This document shows, in pieces, positions 52,745 to 62,810 of a DNA stretch of 64,000 nt. Location of the stretch: positions 856,001-920,000 of the forward strand of contig NZ_AP023212.1 of assembly GCF_016593255.1 (NCBI RefSeq), read 5' to 3'. The stretch comes from Hydrogenimonas urashimensis. GTDB taxonomy: Bacteria > Campylobacterota > Campylobacteria > Campylobacterales > Hydrogenimonadaceae. Below the pieces are notes generated by a model that saw only the letters and a program-made list of their open reading frames with translations, was not told the origin of the DNA and did not search any database. Both the position numbers and the translations under genes were made by a program. How positions within the stretch are numbered: the stretch's first letter is position 1; every line of letters starts with the position of its first letter.

Positions 52745-55243
52745 TCATATATTTCCTTCATAGTCATCTGAACTGATAACAGTATCATATAGTCCGACCT
52801 CTTCCCCTATATGCTTATTAATACCGACATATTCAAGACTTGCATCTTCATATCGTTTAAATTTGTAAACCGCATCGTTCATAAGGGCACTGTTAAAGAC
52901 ATCAAGACTGACCAAAAGCTCAAAGTCCTCTACTGTTAGACCTGTAACCTTTTTGAATAGACCAGGTTCAAGCTGCGTGATAACATCTTTCAGACTCTTC
53001 TCGCGATAATCTGTCAAATACATAAATACTGGTATTCGTGTTGCAAATTTGATGAGCTTTTCCTGAATCTTTTTACGGAGGCTTTTATACTCTTTCTCTT
53101 CTTTACTAAGTTCTTTTTTCTCTTCCTTGGTCAGATCTCTATCATTAGCTTCTTTTTTGGCTTTCTTGACTGCTTCAGACTTGTTAATGATCGTTTCTAT
53201 GTCCTGATTGAGAGAGCGAAACCCTTCGATGCTCATGAGCGCGTTCATCGCTTTTTCGTTATCCATGAGTCTTTGTAGTGTTGCGTTGTCTACATTGACC
53301 AGCAGAGCACTTTCCCATCGTCTCGCAAGCAGTGTCGCTGTCGTTCCACTCAATGCCATGTCGAGAACACCGGCAGCGTCTATGCGCTTCATTGAGCTTC
53401 CGTCATAGGCGAGAATCGGAAGGAAGTGAATGAATTCGGCTACTTTCTTTTCAGGATCAGGTTCTTCCACATTCAGCCTTGAACTATATTCGGCAATTTG
53501 ACTCAGTGCTCTGTTCGGCGCGAAGTCAAAAACATAACACTCTTCTTTGATGATCTCTTCTTTGTTGGGGGACTTTCCATCCGGGTTCTTAACTGTCCAT
53601 GGAGTTTGTACCCTGAACGCTGCCTGAAAATAGGTCTCCGGACTACTGAGGTTTCGCAGCATAAAGATCCCGGACCAGGGCTTTACGGAAACACCTGTTG
53701 TGAGTTTCCCGCATGAGAGGGTGATGGTTTTGGTTTTAAGGGGATCTCCCATCGCTTTGAGTACCGGTTCCAGAGCCTTGACACCTATTCCAGCCTTTGG
53801 ACCTGCAGCCACTACAATGTTGTAGTCGTGATAAAACCTGTTTTGTCTCTTCATCATCAGGTTTCTCATAGCATACGCCGATGCTACGGACGGCAGGAAC
53901 CAGAAGGTATGGGTCAGGATGTGAAGCAGTCTGGTATCTGAAAAGGGAAGCGCCGGTTTTTTGGCACCGAGTTTGAGATTGTCTGTACTTGTCGGCAGAT
54001 AGGCACCACGGATCAGGTCAAGCCATTTCTGCACATACTCTTCATAGACAAACTTGGCATCATCGCCTTCACCTTTGGCAGAGAAAAAGAGGTTGAGGTC
54101 AAATTCGTTAAACTCTCCGCCCATAGCGATAGAACGGATCGATTCCGGCATCTGGTAGGTCAGCATGACCATACGCGGCAAAGAGGCATAAGGATTGTTA
54201 TCACCTTTCCACTCTTCTTTGGCTCTTTGTTCATCGGAGTATGTCCAGTTGAATATCTGCTCTTCTATGAACTCACCAGTGCTGATGGCGCGAAACGGAG
54301 TACCCGAGAGATATAGATAGTGATTTGTAGTGATAGGCATAATATCTTCAATATCGTCATCGTTTTTATCGAGAATATCAACCGCTTCACCCTGTGCCGC
54401 TTTCTGCTCTTTGGCATCTTCTGCCTCAAAAAGCTCTTTGGCACTCTCTCGCCATGCCCCGTAATGATACTCATCGAAGACTACACAGTCCCAGTTGGTA
54501 GCGTGTACCCACTCATTTTTCGCCTTGATACCGCCGGCAGAGTTTTTGCCGAGGTAATCCTGAAATGAACCGAAGCATACGAAAGGCTTACTCTCATCGA
54601 CGCTCTCCTCCTTCAGACGCTCCGGAGAGTAAAACTCCCACCCTTCAAAGTCAACATGACTCTCAAGATCCTCTTTCCATGCGCTTTGTACCGCAGGCTT
54701 GAAGGTAAGCACAAGTATTTTTCTCCACCCCATCTTCTTCGCCAGCTGATAGGTCGCAAAGGTCTTACCGAAACGCATTTTTGCATTCCACAGAAAGTGA
54801 GGTGTCTTACCCGGATTCTCCGCTTTGAAGCTCTCGAAATAGCGAATCGTCTTATCCACCGCTTCAGCCTGCTCCGGACGCATCTTGAATGTCAAGGTAC
54901 GGTTTTCCACATTCTCTTCACCGTTTTTGATGGCATGTATAGCCGCTTGGATTTCTCTTTTGCCGCATCTGAACCACTCCCCGTCAGGGTTGGCGATCCC
55001 TCTGGCACGCAAATAGCGATGGACATCATGGTCAGTGAAAGTGCTGCCGTCATTTCGCATGGCGGACTCTTCGAGGATGATCTCATAGCGCAGTCCCGCC
55101 GTACCGACCTGCTCTTTAATCCGCTGGCGTACATCTCTGGTGGTGTAACCTACTTTTACAAGACCTTCTCTGTCTGAGGCATTTAAGATCTTGTAAGCAT
55201 AGATTGTGGGATGTAGATCAGGGCGTTGTGGGAAAAAGTCCAT
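52745..55243 (-). CDS. GIY-YIG nuclease/SF2 helicase fusion restriction protein
   Basis: An 832-residue protein. Residues about 13-45 hold a T5orf172/MUG113-type GIY-YIG motif (TIYAYKIL, LVKVGYTTRDVRQRI). A DEAD-like helicase follows with NAKMRFGKTFA (K160), VVFDEYHYG near 250, YLSGTPFRA (motif III) and FQAAFRVQTPW (motif VI). It lies four bases after the methylase stop and is read with it. It is the likely cleavage and translocation subunit of a restriction system. Confidence 0.78.
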   Translation of the reverse strand: MDFFPQRPDLHPTIYAYKILNASDREGLVKVGYTTRDVRQRIKEQVGTAGLRYEIILEESAMRNDGSTFTDHDVHRYLRARGIANPDGEWFRCGKREIQAAIHAIKNGEENVENRTLTFKMRPEQAEAVDKTIRYFESFKAENPGKTPHFLWNAKMRFGKTFATYQLAKKMGWRKILVLTFKPAVQSAWKEDLESHVDFEGWEFYSPERLKEESVDESKPFVCFGSFQDYLGKNSAGGIKAKNEWVHATNWDCVVFDEYHYGAWRESAKELFEAEDAKEQKAAQGEAVDILDKNDDDIEDIMPITTNHYLYLSGTPFRAISTGEFIEEQIFNWTYSDEQRAKEEWKGDNNPYASLPRMVMLTYQMPESIRSIAMGGEFNEFDLNLFFSAKGEGDDAKFVYEEYVQKWLDLIRGAYLPTSTDNLKLGAKKPALPFSDTRLLHILTHTFWFLPSVASAYAMRNLMMKRQNRFYHDYNIVVAAGPKAGIGVKALEPVLKAMGDPLKTKTITLSCGKLTTGVSVKPWSGIFMLRNLSSPETYFQAAFRVQTPWTVKNPDGKSPNKEEIIKEECYVFDFAPNRALSQIAEYSSRLNVEEPDPEKKVAEFIHFLPILAYDGSSMKRIDAAGVLDMALSGTTATLLARRWESALLVNVDNATLQRLMDNEKAMNALMSIEGFRSLNQDIETIINKSEAVKKAKKEANDRDLTKEEKKELSKEEKEYKSLRKKIQEKLIKFATRIPVFMYLTDYREKSLKDVITQLEPGLFKKVTGLTVEDFELLVSLDVFNSALMNDAVYKFKRYEDASLEYVGINKHIGEEVGLYDTVISSDDYEGNI

Positions 55244-55247
55244 ATCA

Positions 55248-56747
55248 TTACTCCATCGGACGAATCATGGATTCAATAAAAGCAATTTCATCCTCACTCA
55301 AACCATATTTACTGTAAAGTTTTTCATCTGTCCACTCTTGAGTAAAATCCTGTTTCGGTGCAAATTGATAAACTTTAGAAGTTGCATGTTGTGTTGGTTT
55401 ATTAAGCAGTACCATAAATCTCAAAAATTTTGTTTTTAGATAATTTTTAAGATTTTCTGCCTCCTGTGCATTATCATATGCTCCTGCAATGAGATAGGTT
55501 TCTGTGCAGGCGCTATTGGGCTCAGCAACAAATGGTTGCCCTAAAATTGGATGAGGAAAAGAATCACTACCGCTACCAAGTGGAGGAATCATTACTTTAT
55601 AAAGAGGTACATACTCAAGTCCCTTGCTTATCTTCTCTATACCGATATACCCTATGCCACCATTCTGATAGATCTTAATACAATCCTTAAATGGCTTTGT
55701 TTCCCCCTTAAAAGTAGTATCAAGACCAAATGGTTTTCTTGAACTGATTTGAGACATCAAGGACGGTTCTTTTTTCTCTCGAACCTTTTTTAAGATAGGG
55801 ATTGCTTCATTGTACCGGATAAATGTATCAGCTCCATCTTCAAGTAGCGGTCGCTCCATAACAGAAGGAGTATTATCTTTGGAGTATGAAAACACTTTAC
55901 AAAGACCTGGTTCATCCCGCTTCCAGAGAAAATAACAAACACCACCTTTAATCTGCACGCCAGGGAAAACATGAGTTGCATCAGGAAAATCATGGATCTC
56001 ACGAATGCGATTGTCTGTGAGCATCTCTTCACGAAAACTGTCCAAACCCTTTCCGCCTGAAAACCATCGTGCAGGTATAATCATTGTCAGATATCGAGGT
56101 TTTAATTTTTTGGCTTGTTGAACAAATTTATGATAGATTGGTTTGGCACTTGTTCCGTAACCACTATCACTTAGCTGATAAGGAGGGTTTCCTACAATAA
56201 CATCAAATTTCATATTAAATATCTCCTCTGGATTATCTGTGTGTATAAACTGATAAGCATGGGTCTCAAGAATGTCGTCCCGATCATACACCTCTTGACT
56301 GGCACCGCAGTATTTGCACTTTCCGTTTACCCATGTATGCTCAATGCGCTTAAAGATAATATTTCCCTGCTCATTGGTAAATGTTTCACAAAAAGAGTAC
56401 TTGCCGTTGGCAATTTTCGAACCGTATACACTCCGGCGTGAGAGCAGAGATGTAAGCTCTGTTATAGCTATTCCAAAGAGCTGTTTTTCGAAAATATGGT
56501 TGATGCGCTCTTGCTTGTCAGGTATGATTTCTTCGAGACCTTTTACAAGCCGCTTTGCGATTTCTCTTAAAAATACACCGGATTTGCTGAAAGGGTCAAG
56601 GAAGGTCGCATCGGGGTTTTGCCACAACTTCTCCGGCAGCAGGTCAAGCATATCGTTGGCAAGTTCCGGCGGCGTAAATACCTCGTCACTGCTGAGGTTT
56701 GCCAGCATGTTGAGTACATCAGGGTTGTAATTTATTTTATTATCCAT
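55248..56747 (-). CDS. Eco57I-like N6-adenine DNA methylase with target recognition region
   Basis: A 499-residue protein. The AdoMet region is [20 protein letters not shown], the catalytic motif GNPPY is at 186-190, and CKYCG (144-148) may bind zinc. The C-terminal half (about 330-490) resembles a target recognition domain. It overlaps the upstream small methylase by 8 bp. Confidence 0.8.
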   Translation of the reverse strand: MDNKINYNPDVLNMLANLSSDEVFTPPELANDMLDLLPEKLWQNPDATFLDPFSKSGVFLREIAKRLVKGLEEIIPDKQERINHIFEKQLFGIAITELTSLLSRRSVYGSKIANGKYSFCETFTNEQGNIIFKRIEHTWVNGKCKYCGASQEVYDRDDILETHAYQFIHTDNPEEIFNMKFDVIVGNPPYQLSDSGYGTSAKPIYHKFVQQAKKLKPRYLTMIIPARWFSGGKGLDSFREEMLTDNRIREIHDFPDATHVFPGVQIKGGVCYFLWKRDEPGLCKVFSYSKDNTPSVMERPLLEDGADTFIRYNEAIPILKKVREKKEPSLMSQISSRKPFGLDTTFKGETKPFKDCIKIYQNGGIGYIGIEKISKGLEYVPLYKVMIPPLGSGSDSFPHPILGQPFVAEPNSACTETYLIAGAYDNAQEAENLKNYLKTKFLRFMVLLNKPTQHATSKVYQFAPKQDFTQEWTDEKLYSKYGLSEDEIAFIESMIRPME

Positions 56748-57390
56748 GTTCTGCCAGCCTTAAAAAATGGGTTACGGGGTACTCCTTCACCGGGTCGGGA
56801 ATAAATGCTTCCTCCCCCAGGTCCGAAAAAAGGCCGGCATCACTGCCAAACTGGGTGTTGTGCAGTATCTCGAAGCTGTAGTCTCTGCGCTTGATCATCA
56901 CACTGTTAACGGGGGACCATTCGGAGAAAATGATAGGTTCACCTTTCCTGTCTGTCCTCTTAAAGGTAAGGGCATCGCCCTGGATGATGTTGCGATCTAA
57001 AATATATCTCACACTTTGACGGCATGCTTCCTGACAACGCTCTTTGAAGAGTTTGGTATATTGCGCATCAAACAGATCATAGAGCCGACAGCGACACTCT
57101 TCGACATTATCTTCCAGCAGATCGATACCGTAAATGCTTGAGACGGCAATCACCGCATTTCGTTCATAGTCCAGCTGGTTCTTCTTGTAGCGACTCTTCA
57201 CCACTTCCAGTTTCCTGCGTAAAACCTCCAGCAAAAAGTTCCCGGTACCGCATGCCGGTTCCAAGAAGCGAGATTCTATCCGCTCCGTTTCATGTTTGAC
57301 TAGATTAAGCATCGCATTTACTTCTCGTTCCGCAGTGAATACCTCACCATGGTCTGCTACCCGAGTTTTACATTTTACTTGTTTATGCAT
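56740..57390 (-). CDS. Small N6 methylase-like protein
   Basis: A 216-residue protein with motif [12 protein letters not shown] (43-53) and [15 protein letters not shown], typical of N6 DNA methylases, but no NPPY is visible. It may supply AdoMet binding or act with the larger methylase as a split enzyme. First gene of the three-gene cassette. Confidence 0.72.
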   Translation of the reverse strand: MHKQVKCKTRVADHGEVFTAEREVNAMLNLVKHETERIESRFLEPACGTGNFLLEVLRRKLEVVKSRYKKNQLDYERNAVIAVSSIYGIDLLEDNVEECRCRLYDLFDAQYTKLFKERCQEACRQSVRYILDRNIIQGDALTFKRTDRKGEPIIFSEWSPVNSVMIKRRDYSFEILHNTQFGSDAGLFSDLGEEAFIPDPVKEYPVTHFLRLAEHG

Positions 57391-57739
57391 TTAACTTATC
57401 CTATTGCTACAAATACGATTAGCTTAATTATTTTTTTCTCTTTATTGTATCGTTACACAAATGCTAAAAATATGATAACTCATCCTCCCCATTCGTCTTC
57501 TTTCTAGAATTATAATTCGATTATATATCATATTTTGAATTTTTTGCCTAAAACCTTGGCCAAAAACTAACTGTCCACAGTGTTGATAGATCGTTTTATC
57601 TTTGACAGTAATGCTCCCCATTCTTTACCGCATCCAAAAGTAAAACCAGGCCGCCAAGCAACCTTTTACCTTGGCACAATGTCGTTTCTATATGGGCCTT
57701 TTTGACCTCGTGCCCGCCATCTTTACTGTTATGCCTCAA
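57391..57739. other. AT-rich leader of the restriction cassette
   Basis: About 350 bp upstream of the cassette, AT-rich around 57420-57560 and likely to hold its promoter. No complete gene. Confidence 0.4.
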
Positions 57740-57861
57740 TTCCAGCTGATCATCGATAGATGTACACCGATTCGTTCGGCAATCTCTTTTTGGAACATAC
57801 CGCTCTTGCGCAAAACTGAAATATGATATCGTTTCTGCAGGGTTAATTAATGATAGCTCAT
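57740..57861 (-). pseudogene. IS30-type transposase N-terminal remnant
   Basis: Starting at ATG 57861 the frame reads MSYH, a stop, LTLQKRYHISVLRKSGMFQK and EIAERIGVHLSMIS, then shifts to ELRHNSKDGGHEVKKAH. This is the N-terminal HTH of an IS30 transposase with a nonsense codon and frameshift. The C-terminal part of an IS30 transposase is found 6.3 kb away in the same orientation. Confidence 0.72.
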
Positions 57862-57865
57862 GCAA

Positions 57866-58130
57866 CTTTCCTTCTGTTTTTGGTCGAACAAGGATAACTG
57901 AGCCCCTGATAACCGTCTCTTACGACCTTATGAAAAATTGTGTTTATCTTTTGAATAAGCTTTTAAAAAAATGCTCCGAAAGTGCCCTGGAAACCAGGAT
58001 GCAAAAAGAGGAAATAACGCAGTTTGTTTTGTACTAAATTTGTACTAAAAATCACCCGAAAATCGCTGACCGGACAACTCTTCTTTTACCGAAAACAGGG
58101 AAACCGCCGCAATCACGGCATCAAAAAAAC
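57866..58130. other. Right end of the island
   Basis: About 265 bp with no gene. It contains the second pair of TTGTACTAAA sites. Confidence 0.5.
58029..58049 (+). promoter_or_regulatory. Candidate integrase arm-type sites, distal end
   Basis: TTGTACTAAA at 58029-58038 and 58040-58049, again 11 bp apart and in the same orientation as the pair at 42385-42405. Confidence 0.6.
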
Positions 58131-58159
58131 TTCAAGTCTCCCCCCCGCCACCATCTTCA
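58131..58159 (+). repeat. Right attachment repeat
   Basis: 29 bp identical to the 3' end of tRNA-Met at 42315-42343, without the rest of the tRNA. Confidence 0.92.
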
Positions 58160-58242
58160 CTTACACACATTTTCTCTCATTCGACAATCGAACAAATACA
58201 GCAATCTTAAATTGAAAATCAGAAGACTCTACGTAGTTTGGC

Positions 58243-59007
58243 TCAGGCAGGAAGAAAAAGCGTGCCCCCTTCATGTCGCTTTTCGATAAGAAAAGCGTAG
58301 GCATCCTTGAGGTCGAAGCCGCTTGCGAGAAACATTTTTTTCCCATGCTTCAGAAGAAAAGAGGCCGCTTTGAGCTTGGTGACGATTCCGCCGGTGGCGA
58401 AAGAGCCGTTGGGAGTGCACTCCGCTTCGAGGTCTTCGGCAGGAATCTCGTGAACGATCTTAAGCGGCCGTGCATCTTCGAACTTTCGGGGATCTTTATC
58501 GTAGTAGCAGTCGATATCGGAGAGTATGACGAGCAGTTCGGCATCGAAATAGTAGGCGACACGGGCGGAGAGTTGATCGTTGTCGCCAAAAACCAGCTCT
58601 TCGGTGGCCGTCACGTCGTTTTCGTTGATGATGGGCACGACGTTCTGTGCCAGAAGCGTCTCGACAGCACATTTGGCATGATAGGTGCGTTTTCTGGAGT
58701 CGAAATCGTCCGCCGTCAGCAGTATCTGCGATACGACAATGCCAAATTTTTCAAATTTTTTCTGATACATCGATATCAATTTCGGCTGACCGATGGAAGC
58801 GAGTGCCTGGCGATTGGCCACGATACGTTTGTCGAGCTTGCACAGGGTATATCCGGCAGCCACCGCGCCGGAGCTTACCAGGATCACCTCGATCCCTTTC
58901 TCCTTGACTCTGGCGATCAGTTCCACCAGTGCCGCCATGCGCTCTCTTGCCACGCGGTTCTGTTCTGTCAATACGGCGCTGCCGACTTTGATGACAATCC
59001 GTTTCAC
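58243..59007 (-). CDS. proB: Glutamate 5-kinase, short form
   Basis: A 254-residue amino-acid kinase (proline biosynthesis, glutamate to glutamyl phosphate). It has [41 protein letters not shown] and GTGG-like [13 protein letters not shown]. It lacks the C-terminal PUA domain of the E. coli enzyme. It overlaps obgE by 4 bp. Confidence 0.95.
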   Translation of the reverse strand: MKRIVIKVGSAVLTEQNRVARERMAALVELIARVKEKGIEVILVSSGAVAAGYTLCKLDKRIVANRQALASIGQPKLISMYQKKFEKFGIVVSQILLTADDFDSRKRTYHAKCAVETLLAQNVVPIINENDVTATEELVFGDNDQLSARVAYYFDAELLVILSDIDCYYDKDPRKFEDARPLKIVHEIPAEDLEAECTPNGSFATGGIVTKLKAASFLLKHGKKMFLASGFDLKDAYAFLIEKRHEGGTLFLPA

Positions 59008-60080
59008 TGACGCTTCTCCATGACATCCGCCAGAGCGAAAATGAGCGGTTTGATGTTGATCTTCGCGACGGCCGAAATGGGCATGACAAAGTGGGGGTTG
59101 CCCTTAGTTTCGCTGCCGTAGCCGATGTAGTTTTCATCGACGCCGTATTTTTTCAGCACATCGTTGGGTACTAGGTCGATCGATTTAAGAAGTTTCCACA
59201 TCTTTTCATTGACCACTTCGCCCTCGATGGCGTCGATTCGGGTAAGAGCGATGGCATAGGGACGTTTCGCGAGCTCCGTGCTGTAACGCGCCAACTCCTT
59301 CCGCAAAGCTTCGAACTGATCAGCCACTTCCCGATAGTTGGCCGCATCGATCATGTACAGCAGCGTCTTGGTACGTTCGATGTGTTTCAGAAACTCGATG
59401 CCAAGCCCCCTGCCGTCGCTCGCCCCCTCGATGATCCCGGGAATATCGGCCATGACAAAGGATCGGTACTCGTCGATCGCCACGACACCGAGTTTCGGTG
59501 TGAGCGTCGTAAACTCGTAATCGGCGACTTCGGGATGGGCATTGGAGACCGTGGAGATGAGTGTCGATTTGCCCACGTTGGGAAAACCGACAAGCCCCAC
59601 ATCGGCAATCAGTTTCAGCTCAAGACGCACATCCTTCTCCTCACCCGGTTCGCCGGGCTGGGCATAGGTGGGACGCTGATTGGTCGACGACTTGAAATGG
59701 ACATTTCCAAGGCCCCCCTTGCCTCCCGCAAGAAACTTCACCTTCTGACCCTCTTCGGTCAAATCAAGCAGAAGCTCGCCCGTCTCTTTGTCGATCACCT
59801 GGGTACCCGGCGGCACCTTGATATAGAGCGATTCGCCCGTTTTGCCGGCACACTTGCGTGGCATTCCGGGGCGGCCGTTTTTCGCCTTGAGATGGGTTTT
59901 TCCCTTGAAATGCGAAAGGGTGTCGGTGTTTTTGTCCACGACGAACCAGACGTCGCCCCCGCGCCCGCCGTCACCGCCGTCGGGACCGCCTTTGGCCACG
60001 AACTTTTCACGACGAAACGAGGAGCACCCCTGGCCCCCTTTTCCGGAACTGAGTTTCAGCTCTACACTGTCTACGAACAT
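59004..60080 (-). CDS. obgE: GTPase Obg
   Basis: A 358-residue ribosome-associated GTPase. The Gly-rich OBG fold is about 1-158; the G domain has [19 protein letters not shown] and related motifs. It acts in ribosome assembly. It lies downstream of rplU-rpmA as is common. Confidence 0.97.
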   Translation of the reverse strand: MFVDSVELKLSSGKGGQGCSSFRREKFVAKGGPDGGDGGRGGDVWFVVDKNTDTLSHFKGKTHLKAKNGRPGMPRKCAGKTGESLYIKVPPGTQVIDKETGELLLDLTEEGQKVKFLAGGKGGLGNVHFKSSTNQRPTYAQPGEPGEEKDVRLELKLIADVGLVGFPNVGKSTLISTVSNAHPEVADYEFTTLTPKLGVVAIDEYRSFVMADIPGIIEGASDGRGLGIEFLKHIERTKTLLYMIDAANYREVADQFEALRKELARYSTELAKRPYAIALTRIDAIEGEVVNEKMWKLLKSIDLVPNDVLKKYGVDENYIGYGSETKGNPHFVMPISAVAKINIKPLIFALADVMEKRQ

Positions 60081-60166
60081 AAGAAACTGCCTTGAATTTT
60101 TGATTTTAAAATATCAGATTTCGGGACGTTTGTCAAAAAGCGGGTACGGGTATGATGAAGTAAGAG

Positions 60167-60184
60167 GCGGCCAAAGCCGCCTGC
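60167..60184 (-). terminator. Hairpin after rpmA
   Basis: AGGCGGC and GCCGCCT form a 7-bp stem around four bases just after the rpmA stop, before obgE. Confidence 0.55.
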
Positions 60185-60187
60185 GGA

Positions 60188-60442
60188 TTATGCGGGATAG
60201 ACGGAAACTTTTTTGCGATGCTTGTCTTTGCGCTCATACTTGACGACACCGTCGATGAGTGCGTAAAGCGTATGGTCTTTCCCCATTCCGACATTGTTGC
60301 CGGGATGGATTTTCGTACCGCGCTGGCGGTAGATGATGTTTCCGGCTACGACCGACTGGCCGCCGATCTTTTTGACACCGAGCCTGCGTCCCGCTGAATC
60401 ACGGTTGTTCTGGGTAGATCCCTGACCTTTCTTGTGAGCCAT
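60188..60442 (-). CDS. rpmA: Ribosomal protein L27
   Basis: An 84-residue protein, [40 protein letters not shown]. Its N-terminus lacks the cleavable extension seen in Firmicutes. 16 bp after rplU. Confidence 0.98.
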   Translation of the reverse strand: MAHKKGQGSTQNNRDSAGRRLGVKKIGGQSVVAGNIIYRQRGTKIHPGNNVGMGKDHTLYALIDGVVKYERKDKHRKKVSVYPA

Positions 60443-60458
60443 GCTATCTCCTTGCTGC

Positions 60459-60767
60459 TTATGCGATTTTAGTTATGCGTACGCGAGTGAAATCTCGGCG
60501 GAAGCCACGCTTGAGTTTGCTATCTTTACGACGTCGTTTCTTGTAGATGATGATCTTTTTTTCACGACCTTCGTTGATCACTTCCGCTTCGACAACGGCG
60601 CCATCGACGAACGGTGTACCGACTTTCAGGTCGCCATCGTTCTCGACAGCCAATACCTCTTTGATCTCGATTTTGGCTTTCGGCTCAAGGCCCATATGAT
60701 CGAGGCAGAGAATATCGCCTTCATTGACCTTGTACTGCTTGCCGCCATGTTTGATAATTGCTGTCAT
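60459..60767 (-). CDS. rplU: Ribosomal protein L21
   Basis: A 102-residue protein, [18 protein letters not shown], ending in [13 protein letters not shown]. First gene of the operon. Confidence 0.98.
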   Translation of the reverse strand: MTAIIKHGGKQYKVNEGDILCLDHMGLEPKAKIEIKEVLAVENDGDLKVGTPFVDGAVVEAEVINEGREKKIIIYKKRRRKDSKLKRGFRRDFTRVRITKIA

Positions 60768-60805
60768 GCCGTTTCCTTTTGATTGTCCAACGATTTTAGT
60801 GGCGA

Positions 60806-60811
60806 ATTATA
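60806..60811 (-). promoter_or_regulatory. Candidate rplU -10 box
   Basis: TATAAT on the minus strand 39 bp before the rplU start, after an AT-rich tract typical of Campylobacterota promoters that lack a strong -35. Confidence 0.5.
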
Positions 60812-60847
60812 CTCAATCTATATTTAAGTATAGTTTAATGCTTTGTA

Positions 60848-61234
60848 CTATCTTCGGTCTTCGGTCAAAGCCACACAGTCGATTTCGACCCGAGCATTTT
60901 TCGGCAGTGTTCTGACAGCCACGGTACTTCGGGCCGGCCTATGCCCGTCTAACCACTTTTCGTAAACGGCGTTGACTCGGGCGAAATCATCCATATCCGC
61001 CAGGAATATCGTCGTTTTGATCACCTGCTGCAGCGAACTGCCAGCCGCTTCGAGAATCGCTTTGAGATTGCGCATCACCTGCGCCGTCTGAAGCTCTATG
61101 TCCCCCTCGACCATCTCACCCTCCGGCGTCAGCGCGATCTGTCCGGAAGTATAGACGAATTCGCCAACTTTCACAGCCTGTGAGTAGGGTCCGATCGCCC
61201 CGGGGGCAGTATCGGTTTGGATCACCTTGACCAT
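60848..61234 (-). CDS. ridA: RidA-family enamine/imine deaminase
   Basis: A 128-residue protein with AVKVGEFVYTSGQIALTPEG and VNAVYEKWL; it carries the RPARSTVAVRTLPKNARVEI signature with the catalytic Arg. It hydrolyses reactive enamine intermediates. ATG 61234 is chosen because GAGG lies five bases upstream. Confidence 0.93.
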   Translation of the reverse strand: MVKVIQTDTAPGAIGPYSQAVKVGEFVYTSGQIALTPEGEMVEGDIELQTAQVMRNLKAILEAAGSSLQQVIKTTIFLADMDDFARVNAVYEKWLDGHRPARSTVAVRTLPKNARVEIDCVALTEDRR

Positions 61235-61256
61235 CGCCACCTCTTTTTTCCCGCAA

Positions 61257-62162
61257 TTATACCATTACAAGAGGCCAGATGGATGCGAAGTAGAGAAGAA
61301 AAAAGAGGGAACTGACAAAAACGAGGGCCGCCACATCTTTGGGACGGCAGTGGAAAAGCGCGGCAAAATTGACATTGGCGACAGCCAGTGGGGTCATAAG
61401 CTCGAGCAGCAGAACCGCCTGGACCATCGGCGGCAGCGCCGTGAACCGCATCGCCACCCAGCCCGCCAGCGGAAGCAGAACGAACTTGACGCTGCCCACG
61501 CTCCCCAGTAGCCGCCTGTCGAGATGTTCGGGGCGCACCTGGGAGAGGTAGATGCCAAAAAGCAGCAATTGCACCACGATGGAGGCGTAGGCGCCCAGCT
61601 TCAGGTTGGCTTCGATCGAACCGGAAATCTGCAAGCCGAAAATATTGACTGCGATGGCGGCGAGCGCACTCCAAAGAATCGGCATCTTGACGACATTCAT
61701 GACCGACTGTTTCGGCGAAAAAGTGCCCGATGAGTAGATGTAGACACCCAGAATGTTCACGAAAAAAACATTCGCCAGATTGATCATCGTCGTATAGGGC
61801 ACACTCGCTTCACCGAAGATCGCGATACCCAGCGGTATGCCCAGATTGCCGGTATTGCCGACCAGGGAGGCGACGAGAAATATGGCCCGCTTCTTCTTTT
61901 CGGCAAAAAGGGCGCGGGCAGGGAGAATCATCAGAAGGAAAATCGCCGCCACGATCCCGATGTACCAGAAGGAGACTTCGAAAACGTCCGGTTCGATGGG
62001 ACGGGCGGTCAATCCCCAGAAGGTCAGAAACGGCTGCAGAAGATAGACGGACACGAGAATGAGCGAACGCTCCTGCAGATCCTCTGCGAATTTCCATTTC
62101 GCGAAAGCACCCAGCGCCACGAAAAGATAGATGCCCAGTATCGAGATCAGTAAATCAACCAT
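61257..62162 (-). CDS. AEC-family transporter
   Basis: A 301-residue membrane protein with about ten helices. LVGNTGNLGIPLGIAIFGE and LLELMTPLAVANVNFAALF are family signatures. Substrate unknown (auxin-efflux-carrier superfamily; bacterial members move dicarboxylates or malonate). ATG 62162 is preferred; TTG 62189 is possible. Confidence 0.85.
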   Translation of the reverse strand: MVDLLISILGIYLFVALGAFAKWKFAEDLQERSLILVSVYLLQPFLTFWGLTARPIEPDVFEVSFWYIGIVAAIFLLMILPARALFAEKKKRAIFLVASLVGNTGNLGIPLGIAIFGEASVPYTTMINLANVFFVNILGVYIYSSGTFSPKQSVMNVVKMPILWSALAAIAVNIFGLQISGSIEANLKLGAYASIVVQLLLFGIYLSQVRPEHLDRRLLGSVGSVKFVLLPLAGWVAMRFTALPPMVQAVLLLELMTPLAVANVNFAALFHCRPKDVAALVFVSSLFFLLYFASIWPLVMV

Positions 62163-62208
62163 GGGTAAAAGTATAGTATAATCATTCAAAAAAATCCGAG
62201 GAGACGAC

Positions 62209-62445
62209 GTGGATATCGAAGCGATCAGAAAAGAGTTGAGAGCCTATGAGGACCGGCGGGACGAGTTTTACCGCTATCTCGACGAGAACATTCCCCACGA
62301 CGGCAGCACGGGGCTTTATGATTTTCGCACCCGTCCGATGCTCGATGCGGAAAAGGTATACGAACTCTTCCACAAACTCGACTACCAGGCACGTAAGATC
62401 CGTGGCATCGTGATCAACGAAATCGTTCAGAAGTCCGACGCTTGA
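62209..62445 (+). CDS. Small protein, unknown
   Basis: A 78-residue acidic helical protein from GTG 62209 with GAGGAG upstream. Sequence features include RRDEFYRYLDENIPHDGSTG. No domain recognised. Divergent from the AEC gene. Confidence 0.7.
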   Translation: MDIEAIRKELRAYEDRRDEFYRYLDENIPHDGSTGLYDFRTRPMLDAEKVYELFHKLDYQARKIRGIVINEIVQKSDA

Positions 62446-62810
62446 CACTGCTTCTTCTTCTCGTCGCTGCCGCCGCAGGCATTGTCGTACTGCTCTATGA
62501 AAAGCGGCTGCGGGAAGAGAATACCGCCAAACTCCAAAACTACATCGTCCAGGTTCTCCACGACGACAAACTTCTCGAGCGAGAGAAGATAGCGCGCATC
62601 ATGGATCTCTTCAGCGAAAACCGATACAGAATCGACGATATGAAAAACGGTACGCTTATCGTCAGCCGCAGGGAATTCAGTGTCGGCGCCGCGTTGATGT
62701 GGCTCTCGCTTGCCGGCATCGGCCTGATCGTCTATTTCGCCTACTATTTCCTGAAAAAACCGGAAAGACTCCATGTCGACCTTGCCACAGGAGCCGTCCA
62801 TGCCGGATAA
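62442..62810 (+). CDS. Small membrane protein, unknown
   Basis: A 122-residue protein with TM helices at about 2-18 and 82-101 and a helical soluble segment between. TTG 62442 overlaps the previous stop (TTGA), suggesting translational coupling. It overlaps the next gene by 11 bp. Confidence 0.65.
   Translation: MTLLLLLVAAAAGIVVLLYEKRLREENTAKLQNYIVQVLHDDKLLEREKIARIMDLFSENRYRIDDMKNGTLIVSRREFSVGAALMWLSLAGIGLIVYFAYYFLKKPERLHVDLATGAVHAG

Larger units (their letters stand above)
42315..58159. mobile_element. Phage-satellite-like integrated island at tRNA-Met
   Basis: A 15.8-kb element between perfect 29-bp direct repeats. It contains integrase, dUTPase-like protein, replication protein with in-gene iterons, CI-type repressor, cargo, terminase small subunit, three ncRNA candidates and a restriction-modification cassette. 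No terminase large subunit, portal, capsid, tail or lysis gene was recognised. That gene set and size fit a phage-inducible chromosomal island; a heavily deleted prophage is the alternative. Confidence 0.8.

Noticed and set aside
57891-57910. Short match between 57893-57905 and the left arm of the 38258 inverted repeat
   Set aside because: Only about 13 bases agree, with no second arm nearby; this is within chance for a 64-kb window.
58024-58215. 63-codon ORF spanning the right attachment repeat
   Set aside because: It reads through the repeat and the arm-type sites and has no homology or ribosome site.
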